Shown one piece after another: positions 52,474 to 61,775 of a stretch of DNA of 64,000 nt. Where the stretch lies: assembly GCA_016793325.1 (NCBI GenBank), contig JAEUKI010000047.1:124001-188000 (forward strand), given 5' to 3'. The notes beneath the pieces were generated by a model. That model did not search any database. It was not told the DNA's origin and saw only the letters and a list, made by a program, of their open reading frames with translations. The translations under genes and the position numbers were made by a program. The stretch's first letter is position 1. Every line of letters starts with the position of its first letter. The DNA is from Myxococcales bacterium. Its GTDB lineage: Bacteria > Myxococcota_A > Polyangia > Polyangiales > Ga0077539.

Positions 52474-54138
52474 ATGTGGTCGTCTGCCTCGCGCCGCTGT
52501 CGCCGTTGTGGAGCTCGCTACGAGCGCAACGAGCTCTCGTGCTTGCGCTGTCCACCGCCCACGAACCCAAACGAAATCCAGCTCGAAGTCGAACAACCGC
52601 AGCTGCTGCGCGCAAAGATCGGATCGCTCCAGGTCCTCCAGGGAGAGCGACCGATCGGCGACGGCGTTCTTCGACGTGCGCTCGACATCGAGACGCTCGA
52701 GCCCGCGACGGTCTGGTTCTGCGCCGTGGATCGCGACCAGGGGTCGCAGTGGTTGTCGCGCATCGAGCGAGTGCGCCACCCGTTCGCGTTTGCGCCCGAG
52801 CGCACGTACACGCTGAGCGAGACCCGCGATTGGTCTCAGGTCGCCGCGAGCATCCGAGGGACTCCCACGGCGGCGCTGGACAGCCGCCGCGGGGCAATGG
52901 ACGCGCCACGCGCGCTTTCGCTCGCACTTTCGCTCGCGAGCGCGGCGCGAGCGTACGTCGCCGACGAGGTCGACTGCGCTCGGATCGAGCTCCGTCGCGT
53001 GCTCCTCGATCACCCCGACGCGTCGACGGCGCGCTTTCTTCCTGGCCGAGCGCCCGCGCAACGATCGCGGGTCGCCTCGAACTTCGACGAGCCGGCGGTG
53101 CATCAAATGGCTCCCGAGGCGTTCGGCGAGCGCGGCCGCGAGAGCTTCGATCCGTGCGCGCAGTATGCGATCGGCAGCGTCCTGTTCGAGCTATTGACCG
53201 CGCGCACCCCGTTCGAAGGCGAGGCGATGCAGGTCGTCGTGAGAAAGCGCCGCGAAGAAGCGCCGGACCCGCGCTCGATCGCGCCATCGATCCCCGAAGG
53301 GCTCGCGCGAGTCGTCTCGAGGCTCCTCGCGCGCGCTCCGGGTGATCGCTACGCGACGATCGACGAGGCGATCGCTGCGCTCCTGCGCGAAGGCCGCGCG
53401 CTCGTGGCCGAGTACGAGACAGCGCCCGATCCGCGACCGTTCGAAGCGCGGCTCGGCGCGCCGGACCTGCGGCGCTTCGCGCGGGTCGAGCACAGCACCC
53501 GCGCGAGCCGACGCGACGATCCCGCAGCGCTGTGGGAGTCTCTCTTCGCGCGGGGCCTTCTGCCAGAGCGCTGGATCGACGCTCCGCGACGCGCCTTCGC
53601 GCACCGGCGCTGCCCGAGCTGTACCGATGAGCGCGCGTCGCCGGACTGTCCGAGGTGCCGAGCGACCCGCTGGGCGTCGATCGAAGCGTCGCCGCGCTCG
53701 GTCACGGACGCGCTGATGTTCGCGTCGAGCGTCGAGCAGGTCGAGGCAGCCGAGTCGCTCGCGTTGGAAGCGCTCCGAGGCTTTCTGCCGCCAGCCATCG
53801 GTCATGCGATCGATCGAATCGTTTGGGAGCCTGTCGAAGGGCCATCACCGCCGCCGTTCGTCTTCGCGCTGCGCGAAACGTGGGGCGGTCAGCCGTACAG
53901 CGAAGCGACGGACGAGCTCACGGTGCCCGTGTATGCGCTGTTGTGGTGGCGTCGATTGGCGGTCGCCGCGCGAAGAGCCTCCGACCGCTCGAGCAAGACC
54001 GACGGGGTCGAGCCGCGGTACTGGCGCGCGCTCCACGCGCTGCTCGCCCAGGGGTTTATCGTTTGCGGCCTCGCCGGACCGACGCTGTCCCTGGGATTTC
54101 GCCCGCTCGCGCGCGCTGACATCGTCGATTCGCGCTGA
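52474..54138 (+). CDS. Zinc-ribbon pseudokinase
   Basis: 554 residues. An N-terminal four-Cys ribbon (CRRCGARYERNELSCLRC, Cys9/12/23/26) precedes a domain with a kinase C-lobe signature: MAPEAFGERGRESFDPCAQY and LFELLTARTPFEGEAM, then RLLARAPGDRYATIDEAIAA. The catalytic region is broken. The VAIK strand reads VWFCAVD, the HRDxKxxN loop reads CARIELRR (catalytic Asp replaced by Arg), and no DFG is present. A second ribbon, CPSCTDERASPDCPRC, lies near 380-395, followed by an unrecognised C-terminal region. It should bind rather than phosphorylate. No signal peptide is seen, so it is cytoplasmic. The start at 52474 is the first ATG in the frame. Confidence 0.78.
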   Translation: MWSSASRRCRRCGARYERNELSCLRCPPPTNPNEIQLEVEQPQLLRAKIGSLQVLQGERPIGDGVLRRALDIETLEPATVWFCAVDRDQGSQWLSRIERVRHPFAFAPERTYTLSETRDWSQVAASIRGTPTAALDSRRGAMDAPRALSLALSLASAARAYVADEVDCARIELRRVLLDHPDASTARFLPGRAPAQRSRVASNFDEPAVHQMAPEAFGERGRESFDPCAQYAIGSVLFELLTARTPFEGEAMQVVVRKRREEAPDPRSIAPSIPEGLARVVSRLLARAPGDRYATIDEAIAALLREGRALVAEYETAPDPRPFEARLGAPDLRRFARVEHSTRASRRDDPAALWESLFARGLLPERWIDAPRRAFAHRRCPSCTDERASPDCPRCRATRWASIEASPRSVTDALMFASSVEQVEAAESLALEALRGFLPPAIGHAIDRIVWEPVEGPSPPPFVFALRETWGGQPYSEATDELTVPVYALLWWRRLAVAARRASDRSSKTDGVEPRYWRALHALLAQGFIVCGLAGPTLSLGFRPLARADIVDSR

Positions 54139-54200
54139 ACTTGTGTCGGGCGGACTCGACATCGCACGCGGGTCGGGGTTGAGATCACGCACCTCCAGCA

Positions 54201-54950
54201 GTGATCTCGAAACGCCACTTCGCCGCGACGCCTGTCCTCCTCTTCGCGCTCGCGCTCTCGCGCCCAACGCACGCGCAGAGCGCCCCGAGCGCGCCGGAGG
54301 GCGACACGCTGCCGCCGACCCTCGCGACGATGCCGCTCGAGGCGCAGCTCAACGGAGCGCCCGGCCCCTCGCCCTGGGCGCGGCGCATCGCGGACGCAGA
54401 CCTCCGCCGCCTCGACGTCGAGCACACCCAAGCGTGGACGCTCTTTTCATGGGGCGCCGTCAACGTGGCGCAGGGCGCGGCGATCGCGATTCCCGGGCTC
54501 CTGTCGCCGCAGACGTCGGACACACGAACGACCTCGTACGGGACGATGACCGCCGCGTGGGGCGTGATCAACGTCGCGCTCTCGATCCCGTGGCTCGTTC
54601 GCCTCGGCCGCGAGCGCCCACAAATTCAACGCTGGAGCCGCCTCTCGAGCGACGAGCTCGAGCGCGAATACGAGCGGGCGCGAGACACCGCGCGGTCGGG
54701 AGCGTCGTTCTTCGCGCTGAACACGGGGCTCGACGTCGCGTACATCACCGCAGGATCGCTCATGCTCTACCTCGGCGAGCGCCCCGAATCGCGCAACGCG
54801 ATGGTGTCGGGCATGGGCATCGCGGTGCTCGTTCAGGGGCTCGCGCTGCTCGGCTTCGACGCGTGGGGTTGGGCCTCGCGCCACGCCGACGGCAACCGAC
54901 TGCGCGACGCGCGACGCGGAGCTGGTGGCAGCTCCGCTTCGGGTTCGTGA
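54201..54950 (+). CDS. DUF6992-like membrane protein
   Basis: 249 residues from a GTG start. The signal peptide (HFAATPVLLFALALSRPTHA) is followed by a helical region (RIADADLRRLDVEHTQAWTL) and hydrophobic segments near WGAVNVAQGAAIAIPGLL, TAAWGVINVALSIPWLV, FALNTGLDVAYITAGSLML and GMGIAVLVQGLALLGFDAWG. The spacing resembles DUF6992, a small family of bacterial membrane proteins without known function. The last residues (GGSSASGS) and the stop codon come from the tandem 104-bp repeat that follows. Confidence 0.72.
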   Translation: MISKRHFAATPVLLFALALSRPTHAQSAPSAPEGDTLPPTLATMPLEAQLNGAPGPSPWARRIADADLRRLDVEHTQAWTLFSWGAVNVAQGAAIAIPGLLSPQTSDTRTTSYGTMTAAWGVINVALSIPWLVRLGRERPQIQRWSRLSSDELEREYERARDTARSGASFFALNTGLDVAYITAGSLMLYLGERPESRNAMVSGMGIAVLVQGLALLGFDAWGWASRHADGNRLRDARRGAGGSSASGS

Positions 54951-55134
54951 CAGGCGCGAACGTTTACACCTCGTAAACTCATCCGTTCTCGATCTTGCCT
55001 GTCATCCTTCGAACCGCGGCTCCGCTGAATGGCAGCTCCGCTTCGGGTTCGTGACAGGCGCGAACGTTTACACCTCGTAACCTCATCGGTTCTCGATCTT
55101 GCCTGTCATCCTTTGAACCGCGGCTCCGCTGTGG
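54927..55134. repeat. Tandem 104-bp repeat, two copies
   Basis: Two nearly identical units, cores 54927-55026 and 55031-55130 (period 104), differ at few positions. Each begins GGCAGCTCCGCTTCGGGTTC and has an internal inverted pair, GACAGGC with GCCTGTC, giving an imperfect hairpin. The first unit encodes the C-terminus and stop of the preceding gene. At the right end GCGGCTCC (55120-55127) pairs with GGAGCCGC (55133-55140), a possible terminator for the gene on the other strand. Confidence 0.8.
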
Positions 55135-55140
55135 AGCCGC

Positions 55141-55581
55141 TCAGTGAAACGCGCCGCCGTCGAAGAACACGAGGACCGCGGCCAGCCGGCGTAGCGACGC
55201 GTACCCGCTGCAGCAGTTGTTGGCGCTTCCCCAACGAGAGCCGCGGACGTAGATGTCGCCGTCGCTCTCGATTTGTCCAGCGCGCGAGCCGTTGAGGTAG
55301 AGGTCGCCGTCGCTCTCGATCTGTCCGATGCGGCTGCCGCCCCGATAGAGATCGCCGTCGCTCTCGACCTGCCCGACCCTCGAGCCGTTGATGTACACGT
55401 CGCCGTCGCTCTCGATTTGACCGACGCGCGAGCCGTTGATGTACACGTCGCCGTCGTCTTCGAGCACGGCCCAGCGGCTCCCGCCGCGATAGATGTTCAC
55501 GTCAGCCGAGGCTGACGACGAGGCCGCGATCACCGTCGAGAAGACAAACGCCGCGGTCGCGGCAAACGCGCTCTTTCGCAT
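55141..55581 (-). CDS. Exported 16-residue tandem-repeat protein
   Basis: 146 residues from the ATG at 55581. A signal peptide (AATAAFVFSTVIAASSSASA) precedes about five tandem 16-residue units with the consensus VYINGSRVGQIESDGD (46-61, 62-77, 78-93, 94-109, with diverged units before and after). Each unit predicts a short strand, a Gly-Ser-Arg turn and an acidic Asp/Gly loop, which suggests a small beta-solenoid or a metal-binding sheet. Residues about 122-140 (CCSGYASLRRLAAVLVFF) are hydrophobic. I recognise no known family. The stop sits next to the tandem 104-bp DNA repeat. Confidence 0.8.
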   Translation of the reverse strand: MRKSAFAATAAFVFSTVIAASSSASADVNIYRGGSRWAVLEDDGDVYINGSRVGQIESDGDVYINGSRVGQVESDGDLYRGGSRIGQIESDGDLYLNGSRAGQIESDGDIYVRGSRWGSANNCCSGYASLRRLAAVLVFFDGGAFH

Positions 55582-55622
55582 GGCTCGATTGTGACCAACG
55601 CGCGGCCTCGCGTCGAGCGCGC

Positions 55623-56573
55623 TCACTCGTCGAGCGACGGGCAGTGCTCTGCGAAGAGCCCGCCGACGATGGTCCCCCCAGGAAACGTGGCGGTGACCTC
55701 GTAGGACACCGCGGCTCCGCGGTCGACGTAGCGCGGGGTCACGCGGACGTCCGTCGCGCGGAGCAAGGGCGCGGTTGTAAACAGGCCCCTGAAATCAAAG
55801 AGCGTGGCGCGCACCCCGTCCGCGTAGGTCTGCGTCGCCGTCGAGCCGTTGGCGCGCACGTTGGCGATCACGAGCGTCCGATCCGGCGTCGGCGACATGG
55901 CGGACGGGCACATCGGGCTGCCGCCGAAGTGCGCTTCGATGTGGACCCCGTCGGTGCCCGAGCGCCCGTGTTGCGCGCGGTCGAAGTTGCCGCGCGCGGC
56001 GCCGAAGGTCCCCATGAGCAGCGTCGTGGCGCACGCGCCCGTGCACGAGCCCGCGTCGGACGAGACGCCGCCCTCGCGCCCTGCGTCGCCCGCGTCCGCG
56101 CCGCCGTCCGGCGGCAACCGCGCGCAAAACTGTCCCACCGTCGGAACGCTCACGCACCTCGGCAACATCCCCATGCAGTCCGACGGCCTCGTGCACTGAT
56201 CGGAGCAGAGGAAGCTCGTCGGCCCCTCGACGCACAGCGCGCTCGCGCAGTCGTTGCCCGTCGTGCACGCCTCGCCGAAGCGCCGCGTCCCGCGCGCGCC
56301 GAGGGTGCAGCGACAGCCGTTCATCTCGCTGCACTCGCAGCGCTCGTCCGCGGGGCAATCGACGTTGAACGAGCAAGCAGCGAGCGAGCTCCCGTCGCGC
56401 ATCGCGCCGCTGTCGGTCGCGCTGTCCGCGACGTCCTGCACCGTGGCGTCGGGCGAAACTGAACCGTCGTTCATCGACGCGTCGCTCGCGTCCGAGAGCG
56501 TGGGCGTCGGCGAGCACGCCGCGAGGGCGGCCGCGAAGGTCGAGCAGAAGCGAAGCGTACGAAGGGGGCTCAT
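55623..56573 (-). CDS. Cys-rich lipoprotein with C-terminal beta domain
   Basis: 316 residues from the ATG at 56573; a GTG at 56585 would add four residues. The lipobox AAALAAC is clear. An Asp/Ser linker (LSDASDASMNDGSVSPDATV) leads to two Cys modules (SFNVDCPADERCECSEMNGC; GNDCASALCVEGPTSFLCSD). After another linker, a beta domain (about 175-310) contains GTFGAARGNFDRAQHGRSGT. No enzyme motif is seen. The 3' end lies 41 bp from the start of the repeat protein gene on the same strand, so they may be cotranscribed. Confidence 0.8.
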   Translation of the reverse strand: MSPLRTLRFCSTFAAALAACSPTPTLSDASDASMNDGSVSPDATVQDVADSATDSGAMRDGSSLAACSFNVDCPADERCECSEMNGCRCTLGARGTRRFGEACTTGNDCASALCVEGPTSFLCSDQCTRPSDCMGMLPRCVSVPTVGQFCARLPPDGGADAGDAGREGGVSSDAGSCTGACATTLLMGTFGAARGNFDRAQHGRSGTDGVHIEAHFGGSPMCPSAMSPTPDRTLVIANVRANGSTATQTYADGVRATLFDFRGLFTTAPLLRATDVRVTPRYVDRGAAVSYEVTATFPGGTIVGGLFAEHCPSLDE

Positions 56574-56679
56574 GGGAGGGATCACGGCAGTCTATACCGC
56601 ATCCCCATCGCCGCAGGCTACGACCGCGGGCAGGCGAGATTCGAGCTGGAGATTTCCAGCACGTTCGTCGCTCGATGCG

Positions 56680-58608
56680 TCAGCGTCGCTCGATGACCCA
56701 GAGCTGCGTTCCGACGCGACCAACGATGGTGCGACCGTCGGCGCTGACGGTGAGGTCGCTGAGCTGTCGCGTTCGGCCGGCGAGCTGCGGGGGACGCCAG
56801 CCCTTCCATCGACCGGTCGCGTCGCGCACGTAGATCGCGTCCGCGCCTTGGACGGCGATCACGCGTCCGTCCGCGCTCACGGCCCCCTGCCCTGCTGCGA
56901 AGCCAGCGCCCGGCGCGGCTCTTCCGAGCGGCGCGAACGTCGCGCGCGCAGCGGTGAGCCCGCGCAAGATCCGCCCGCGATAGGACAAGAGCAGTCCGTC
57001 CGTGCCCCAGCCGATCGCCCGCAGCTCGTTGGGCCTTCGAAGCGGCTCGCTCGACGCCTCGCGGCGCAGACACCGCGCGCCAAACTCTGGCGACGGGAGC
57101 TCCGCGATGCGCTCGAGCGCGGCGCCCTGCGGAGGGCTGCTCCCGATCGGCGCGCTCGCGCAGTTGCTGTCGCTCGTGGCGCAGATCGCGAGCATCACGC
57201 CGTCGCACGTTTGCCAGGCGCCCACCGCGACGCGCGCGCCGTCGGGGCTCTTCAACGCGAGCTCGCTGAGCGCGCCTTCGCCGGTGCTGGTGTTGGTAAA
57301 CGTGTCGAGCGTGAGCTGCGCGTGCACGGGGCCGAGGACGCTCACCGACGTCGGGGTCACCGGCGGATCGAGCGCGAGCGCCGAGCGACGCATGATCCAC
57401 GTGTCGTCGACGGTGCTTCCGACGAAGGGACCCGAGCGCGCGCCGACGCCGGTCTCGCTGCCCGCGCCGCGCTGGAGGTCTTGATCGATGCGCTCGTTGG
57501 CGAGCACGCCGAACTCTTGCGCAGAGTCGGGCCACTGCGTCGCCTCGGCGGCCGCGAACTCGCCCGCGGACACGAGCGCGCGCGCGACCACCTCGGAGAA
57601 CGCGTTGAACGACGAGGCGCAGCGAACGCCCACCTCGCCGCCGATTCGAACGCGAGGCGCGCCCGCTTCGACGCAGAGCGCTCGTCGCAAGCGCGCGGCG
57701 CGCTCGACCATCGCGAGCGCGTCCTCCGCGCGGTTCGCCCGAAACGCGTTGGCCCTCGTCTGCGACACGAGCTGCGCGATCGACGCCGAGGGCTCGGTCG
57801 TGTCTCGCGCGAACCCGACGCCTCGGTCGAGCAGGACCAGGGTCGCCTTCGCGCGCGGCGCGTCTGTGGGGTCTTGCGCGCGCGCTGCGTGCAGCTCGAC
57901 GGACACATCCGCGCGACCGTCGCCGTCGCGATCGATGTACCCGAGCGAGATCGATAGCTGCGTGTGCGGGAGCCAGGGACCGAGCTCGGCGACGCGGAGC
58001 CTTCCGCTCGCGCCCGCGGCGTCGACGGCGATCGCCACGTGCTCGACGAGGACGGTGTTCGGCGAGATCGTCGAGGGGTCGACGCCCGAGTCGCTGCCGC
58101 CCGTCGCGCCTGCGCACTGCTCGAAGCGCACGGTCCACGTCTTCGGCGTAAACGCGGCGAGGCCTGCGGGGACGCAGCTCCTCGTGGGCGCCTCGAGGTT
58201 GTTGGCGGGCGCGCTCACGTACGAGGCCTCGTCGCGCGTAAAGAACACGATCGCCGCGTTGGCGTTGGCGCGCGTGATCGAGGCGACGAGGTCGTTGTCG
58301 CCGTCACCGTCCACGTCTTGCGCGAGAAATTCTCGAAACTGCGCGCCGTCGGGCGCGTTGACGGTGACGCCTTCGACGACGATCGAGCGGCCGTTTCCCT
58401 CGGCGCGGCGCGCGTCGATCCGCGGGATCGCCGAGCCAGCGTCGCCCGCCATCGCGCCGTCGTGGCTCGGCATCGGGCTCGCGTCGGATTCGACGGTGGC
58501 TCCGCCCTCGGCGCCGGGAAACAAGATCACCGGCGGGTCCTTCTTGCACATCCGGCAATCGCCGAGCGCGAACGCGAGCGCCACCGTTGCGATCGACGGG
58601 CGGATCAC
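56680..58608 (-). CDS. Exported protein with VCBS-like and propeller-like segments
   Basis: 642 residues from a GTG start that overlaps the RNase R stop by 4 bp (GTGA), which fixes the start and implies coupling. The N-terminus (IATVALAFALGDCRMCKKD) is hydrophobic; the Cys could be lipidated, but the lipobox is poor. A middle region has calcium-loop-like FLAQDVDGDGDNDLVASI and YIDRDGDGRADVSVEL, as in FG-GAP/VCBS repeats. The C-terminal part has propeller-like strands (AVSADGRVIAVQGADAIYVR, VSADGRTIVGRVG). Function is unknown. Coupling to RNase R is probably incidental. Confidence 0.75.
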   Translation of the reverse strand: MIRPSIATVALAFALGDCRMCKKDPPVILFPGAEGGATVESDASPMPSHDGAMAGDAGSAIPRIDARRAEGNGRSIVVEGVTVNAPDGAQFREFLAQDVDGDGDNDLVASITRANANAAIVFFTRDEASYVSAPANNLEAPTRSCVPAGLAAFTPKTWTVRFEQCAGATGGSDSGVDPSTISPNTVLVEHVAIAVDAAGASGRLRVAELGPWLPHTQLSISLGYIDRDGDGRADVSVELHAARAQDPTDAPRAKATLVLLDRGVGFARDTTEPSASIAQLVSQTRANAFRANRAEDALAMVERAARLRRALCVEAGAPRVRIGGEVGVRCASSFNAFSEVVARALVSAGEFAAAEATQWPDSAQEFGVLANERIDQDLQRGAGSETGVGARSGPFVGSTVDDTWIMRRSALALDPPVTPTSVSVLGPVHAQLTLDTFTNTSTGEGALSELALKSPDGARVAVGAWQTCDGVMLAICATSDSNCASAPIGSSPPQGAALERIAELPSPEFGARCLRREASSEPLRRPNELRAIGWGTDGLLLSYRGRILRGLTAARATFAPLGRAAPGAGFAAGQGAVSADGRVIAVQGADAIYVRDATGRWKGWRPPQLAGRTRQLSDLTVSADGRTIVGRVGTQLWVIERR

Positions 58609-60869
58609 CAGCGGCCTCCCTTGCGCTGCGCGCGGCTGCGGCTCTTGTCGTCGCGCCCGTGCTTGGAACCATCCTTCGCTTTGCGCTTGTCGCCGCGCTT
58701 GGACTCGACGCGCATCTCGTCGAGCGCGGCGGGCGCGAGCCTGGCGAACACCGAGCGGCGCGTCATCGAGACGTCTTCGATCTCCACAGTAGTCCCTTGT
58801 CCAACGCGAAAGACGACGCCCGTCTTCCGTCCGCGGATCGCGAGGCCCGTCGCGTCGAGCTCCCACTCGGCTTCGTTGAGCGACGACGAGCGCACGAGCA
58901 TGTCGAGAAACGGCTGCTCGCTCTGGACGTAGGGTCCGCCGCCGGTGACGGCGGTGATGCGCACCGCGAAGCTCTCGCCGATGTGCTCGCGCGCGACGAC
59001 GCATCGGTGCAGGTCCAACACTTCGCGCTCGACCTCCATCGCGCGGCGCTCGAGGCGCGAGCTGCTCGCGGCGCTGGCGCGGAGCTCGGTGAGCTTCTCT
59101 TCGTCGCGGCGGATGCGCTCTTTGCGCGCGATCTGGCGCACCACGCGGTGCACGAGGACGTCCGGGTACCTTCGGATCGGCGAGGTAAAATGCAGGTACG
59201 CCTCGCTCGCAAGACCAAAGTGTCCGGTGTTATCGATGCTGTACTGCGCCTGCGGCAGAGAGCGCAGCAAGAGAAAGTGGAGCACGCGCGCGGCGGGGTC
59301 CTTGGCGGTCTTGCGAAGGAACTTCGAGAGCTTCTTCGAGCTCGAGACGTCGTCGGGGTCGACGCTGTAGCCGAGGGCGCGGGCGGCGGCACATAATTTC
59401 AAGAGCCCTGCTTCTTCGGGGCCGCCGTGGACGCGATACACCGTGGGCACTTTGTGCTTCTCGCAGTGCTGGGCGATCACTTCGTTGGCGAGGAGCATGA
59501 GCTCTTCGATGAGCGAGTACGCGCGCTTGAGCCCGGGGTCTTTGCGGGACTGAACGATGTCGACCGGCGTTCGACCGTCTTCGGCGAAGCGCACGCGAGG
59601 CTCTGGCACTTCGAGCTCGAGCGCGCCGCGACGCAGACGTTGGCTCTTGAGCAACTGCGAGAGCTCGGCGGCCACTTCGATGTCGGGCAAGAGCTCGACG
59701 GCCTTGTCGCTGTGCGCGCCGAGGTCGCTCCAGCCGAGGGCGCGGGCGACGTTTCCGTACGTGAGGCGCGCGCGCGAGCGCATCACGCCCTCGATGACGC
59801 GCGAGCGGCTGATGCGTCCGTCGGGCGTGACGTGCGCTTCGACCGCGAGCGTGAGTCGGTCTTCGCCTTCGCGGAGCGAGGCCAAGTTGGACGAGAGCTC
59901 CCGAGGGAGCATGGGGATCGCGCGATCGGGGAGGTAGATGCTCGTTCCGCGGGCGCGGGCGTCGCGGTCCATCGCCGTTCCGGGTTGAACGTAGTGGGCG
60001 ACGTCGGCGACGGCGACGAGGGCGATGTACCCGCCGTGATCGTCGCGACGGACGTACACCGCGTCGTCGTGATCGCGCGCGTCGTCCGGGTCGATCGTGC
60101 ACAGCGGAACGTCGCGAAGGTCCTCGCGGCCGAGGTAGTCCTCGGGCCTCAGTCGCTCGGGCAGCGCGCGCGCCTCGACGAGCGTGTCGTCCCCGAACGA
60201 CTCTTCGACGCCTTCGCGCGCGAGCACCTTGACCACTTCGACGTCGAGCGCGCCGGGACGGCCGAGGCTTCCCTTCACGCGCCCGAGCGGGAGCTCTCCC
60301 GTGTGCTCGGGAAACCGCGTGATCTCGCAGAGCACCGCGTCTCCGTTGCTCGCGTCCTCGTGGTGCTCGACGATGATGGGCCCGCGCACGCGCGGGTCGT
60401 CGCACTCGACGACAGCGCTCTCTCCGCGCAGCAAGAGCACGCCCGGCACGCGAGCGGGCCGTCGCTGCTCGACGCGCAACACAACGCCCTCGCGGCCGCG
60501 CTCGGCCTGAAACGCACGGACCGCGACGCGATCTCCGTGCATCGCGCCCGCGATGCTCGTGGCCGGAACGAAGATGTCGTCGCTCCCGTCCTCGGGCGCT
60601 ACGAAGCCGAACCCGCGCGGGTTGTGCGTGTAGTACCCGAGGAGCTCGGGCACTTGGCGCTTCTTCGGCAAGCGGTAGCGCGCGCCCGAGAGCGCCTGCA
60701 GAAGCCCCCTCGCCGACATCGCGTCGAGCGCTTCTTCGACCGCGCGCCGTTGGAACATCGGCAGCCCGAGGTGCTCGAGAACGTCCGTGCTGTGCATCGT
60801 CCGGCGGGCCTCGTCGCTGTCGAAGACCGCGAGAAGCTCGGCGTCACTGGGGATCGTCGCTCCCATCAT
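58605..60869 (-). CDS. rnr: Ribonuclease R
   Basis: 754 residues. The N-terminal cold-shock domains (RGFGFVAPEDGSDDIFVPAT) precede the RNB catalytic domain with IDPDDARDHDDAV at 259-271, whose acidic residues bind the metal ions, then HFTSPIRRYPDVLVHR and a C-terminal S1 domain (GTTVEIEDVSMTRRSVFARL). A Lys/Arg-rich tail follows, as is common in RNase R. It degrades RNA 3' to 5', including structured RNA. An alternative ATG lies one codon downstream of the start at 60869. Confidence 0.94.
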   Translation of the reverse strand: MMGATIPSDAELLAVFDSDEARRTMHSTDVLEHLGLPMFQRRAVEEALDAMSARGLLQALSGARYRLPKKRQVPELLGYYTHNPRGFGFVAPEDGSDDIFVPATSIAGAMHGDRVAVRAFQAERGREGVVLRVEQRRPARVPGVLLLRGESAVVECDDPRVRGPIIVEHHEDASNGDAVLCEITRFPEHTGELPLGRVKGSLGRPGALDVEVVKVLAREGVEESFGDDTLVEARALPERLRPEDYLGREDLRDVPLCTIDPDDARDHDDAVYVRRDDHGGYIALVAVADVAHYVQPGTAMDRDARARGTSIYLPDRAIPMLPRELSSNLASLREGEDRLTLAVEAHVTPDGRISRSRVIEGVMRSRARLTYGNVARALGWSDLGAHSDKAVELLPDIEVAAELSQLLKSQRLRRGALELEVPEPRVRFAEDGRTPVDIVQSRKDPGLKRAYSLIEELMLLANEVIAQHCEKHKVPTVYRVHGGPEEAGLLKLCAAARALGYSVDPDDVSSSKKLSKFLRKTAKDPAARVLHFLLLRSLPQAQYSIDNTGHFGLASEAYLHFTSPIRRYPDVLVHRVVRQIARKERIRRDEEKLTELRASAASSSRLERRAMEVEREVLDLHRCVVAREHIGESFAVRITAVTGGGPYVQSEQPFLDMLVRSSSLNEAEWELDATGLAIRGRKTGVVFRVGQGTTVEIEDVSMTRRSVFARLAPAALDEMRVESKRGDKRKAKDGSKHGRDDKSRSRAQRKGGRW

Positions 60870-60926
60870 TGCTTCGGTCGACGGTGTAACACCGCCTCAC
60901 CGAGAAGCGATACATTGCCCCCTGAG

Positions 60927-61775
60927 ATGTGTGAGCTACTCGGGATGGACTGCAACACCCCGACGGACATCGTCTTCTCGTTCACGGGCCTCGCTCGTCG
61001 AGGTGGCGCGACCGGTCCGCACGCGGACGGTTGGGGCCTCGCGTTCTTCGATGGCCCCGCGGCGCGCGTGTTCATCGACCCGCAGCCGTGCGCGCTCAGC
61101 CCGCTCGCGGCGTTCTTGCGCGAGCACCCGATCAAGACGCTCCAGTCCGTCGCGCACATTCGCCGCAAAACTCGCGGACGCGTGCGACTCGCCAACACCC
61201 ACCCGTTCGTGCGCGAGCTCTGGGGACGCCACTGGGTCTTCGCCCACAACGGAACAGTGAAGGGCGCCAAGACCCTCCCGCTGCGCGGGCGCTTCACGCC
61301 CGTCGGGCAGACCGACTCGGAGCACGCCTTCTGCTGGCTGCTCGAGAACATTGCACACAAATTCAAGACGCCTCCCGCGGACGGCGGCGAGCTCTCGGGC
61401 TCGATCGCGAAGTGGGCGGGCAAGATCGCCGAGCACGGGACGTTCAACTTCTTGATGGGCGACGGCTCGACGCTCTACGCGCGGTGCGACACGCGCCTGT
61501 GGCACATCGTCCGAAAAGCGCCGTTCAGCACGGCGTCGCTCGAAGACGAAGACGTGACCGTGGACTTCAGCGCCGTCACGACGCCGCGCGACCGCGTGGC
61601 GATCGTGGCGACTCGACCGCTGACCAAGGACGAGCGCTGGGAGCGCGGCCAGCCCGCGACGATGTGGGTCTTTCACAAAGGCGCCCTCGTCGACACGCTC
61701 GCGAGCGGAGCGCCCAGCGAAAAAGCACTGCGCATCCTCGCGAGCGAACGCGGCGCGCCCGTCAGCGATCGCTGA
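60927..61775 (+). CDS. Class II glutamine amidotransferase (YafJ-like)
   Basis: 282 residues. Met1 is followed directly by the N-terminal nucleophile Cys2 (MCELLGMDCNTPTDIVFSF). The body has THPFVRELWGRHWVFAHNGT and GQTDSEHAFCWLLE, the pattern of Ntn-type glutamine amidotransferases of the YafJ group. It lacks a synthase domain, so its ammonia acceptor is unknown. Its 3' end overlaps that of the convergent propeller gene by 14 bp. Confidence 0.9.
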   Translation: MCELLGMDCNTPTDIVFSFTGLARRGGATGPHADGWGLAFFDGPAARVFIDPQPCALSPLAAFLREHPIKTLQSVAHIRRKTRGRVRLANTHPFVRELWGRHWVFAHNGTVKGAKTLPLRGRFTPVGQTDSEHAFCWLLENIAHKFKTPPADGGELSGSIAKWAGKIAEHGTFNFLMGDGSTLYARCDTRLWHIVRKAPFSTASLEDEDVTVDFSAVTTPRDRVAIVATRPLTKDERWERGQPATMWVFHKGALVDTLASGAPSEKALRILASERGAPVSDR

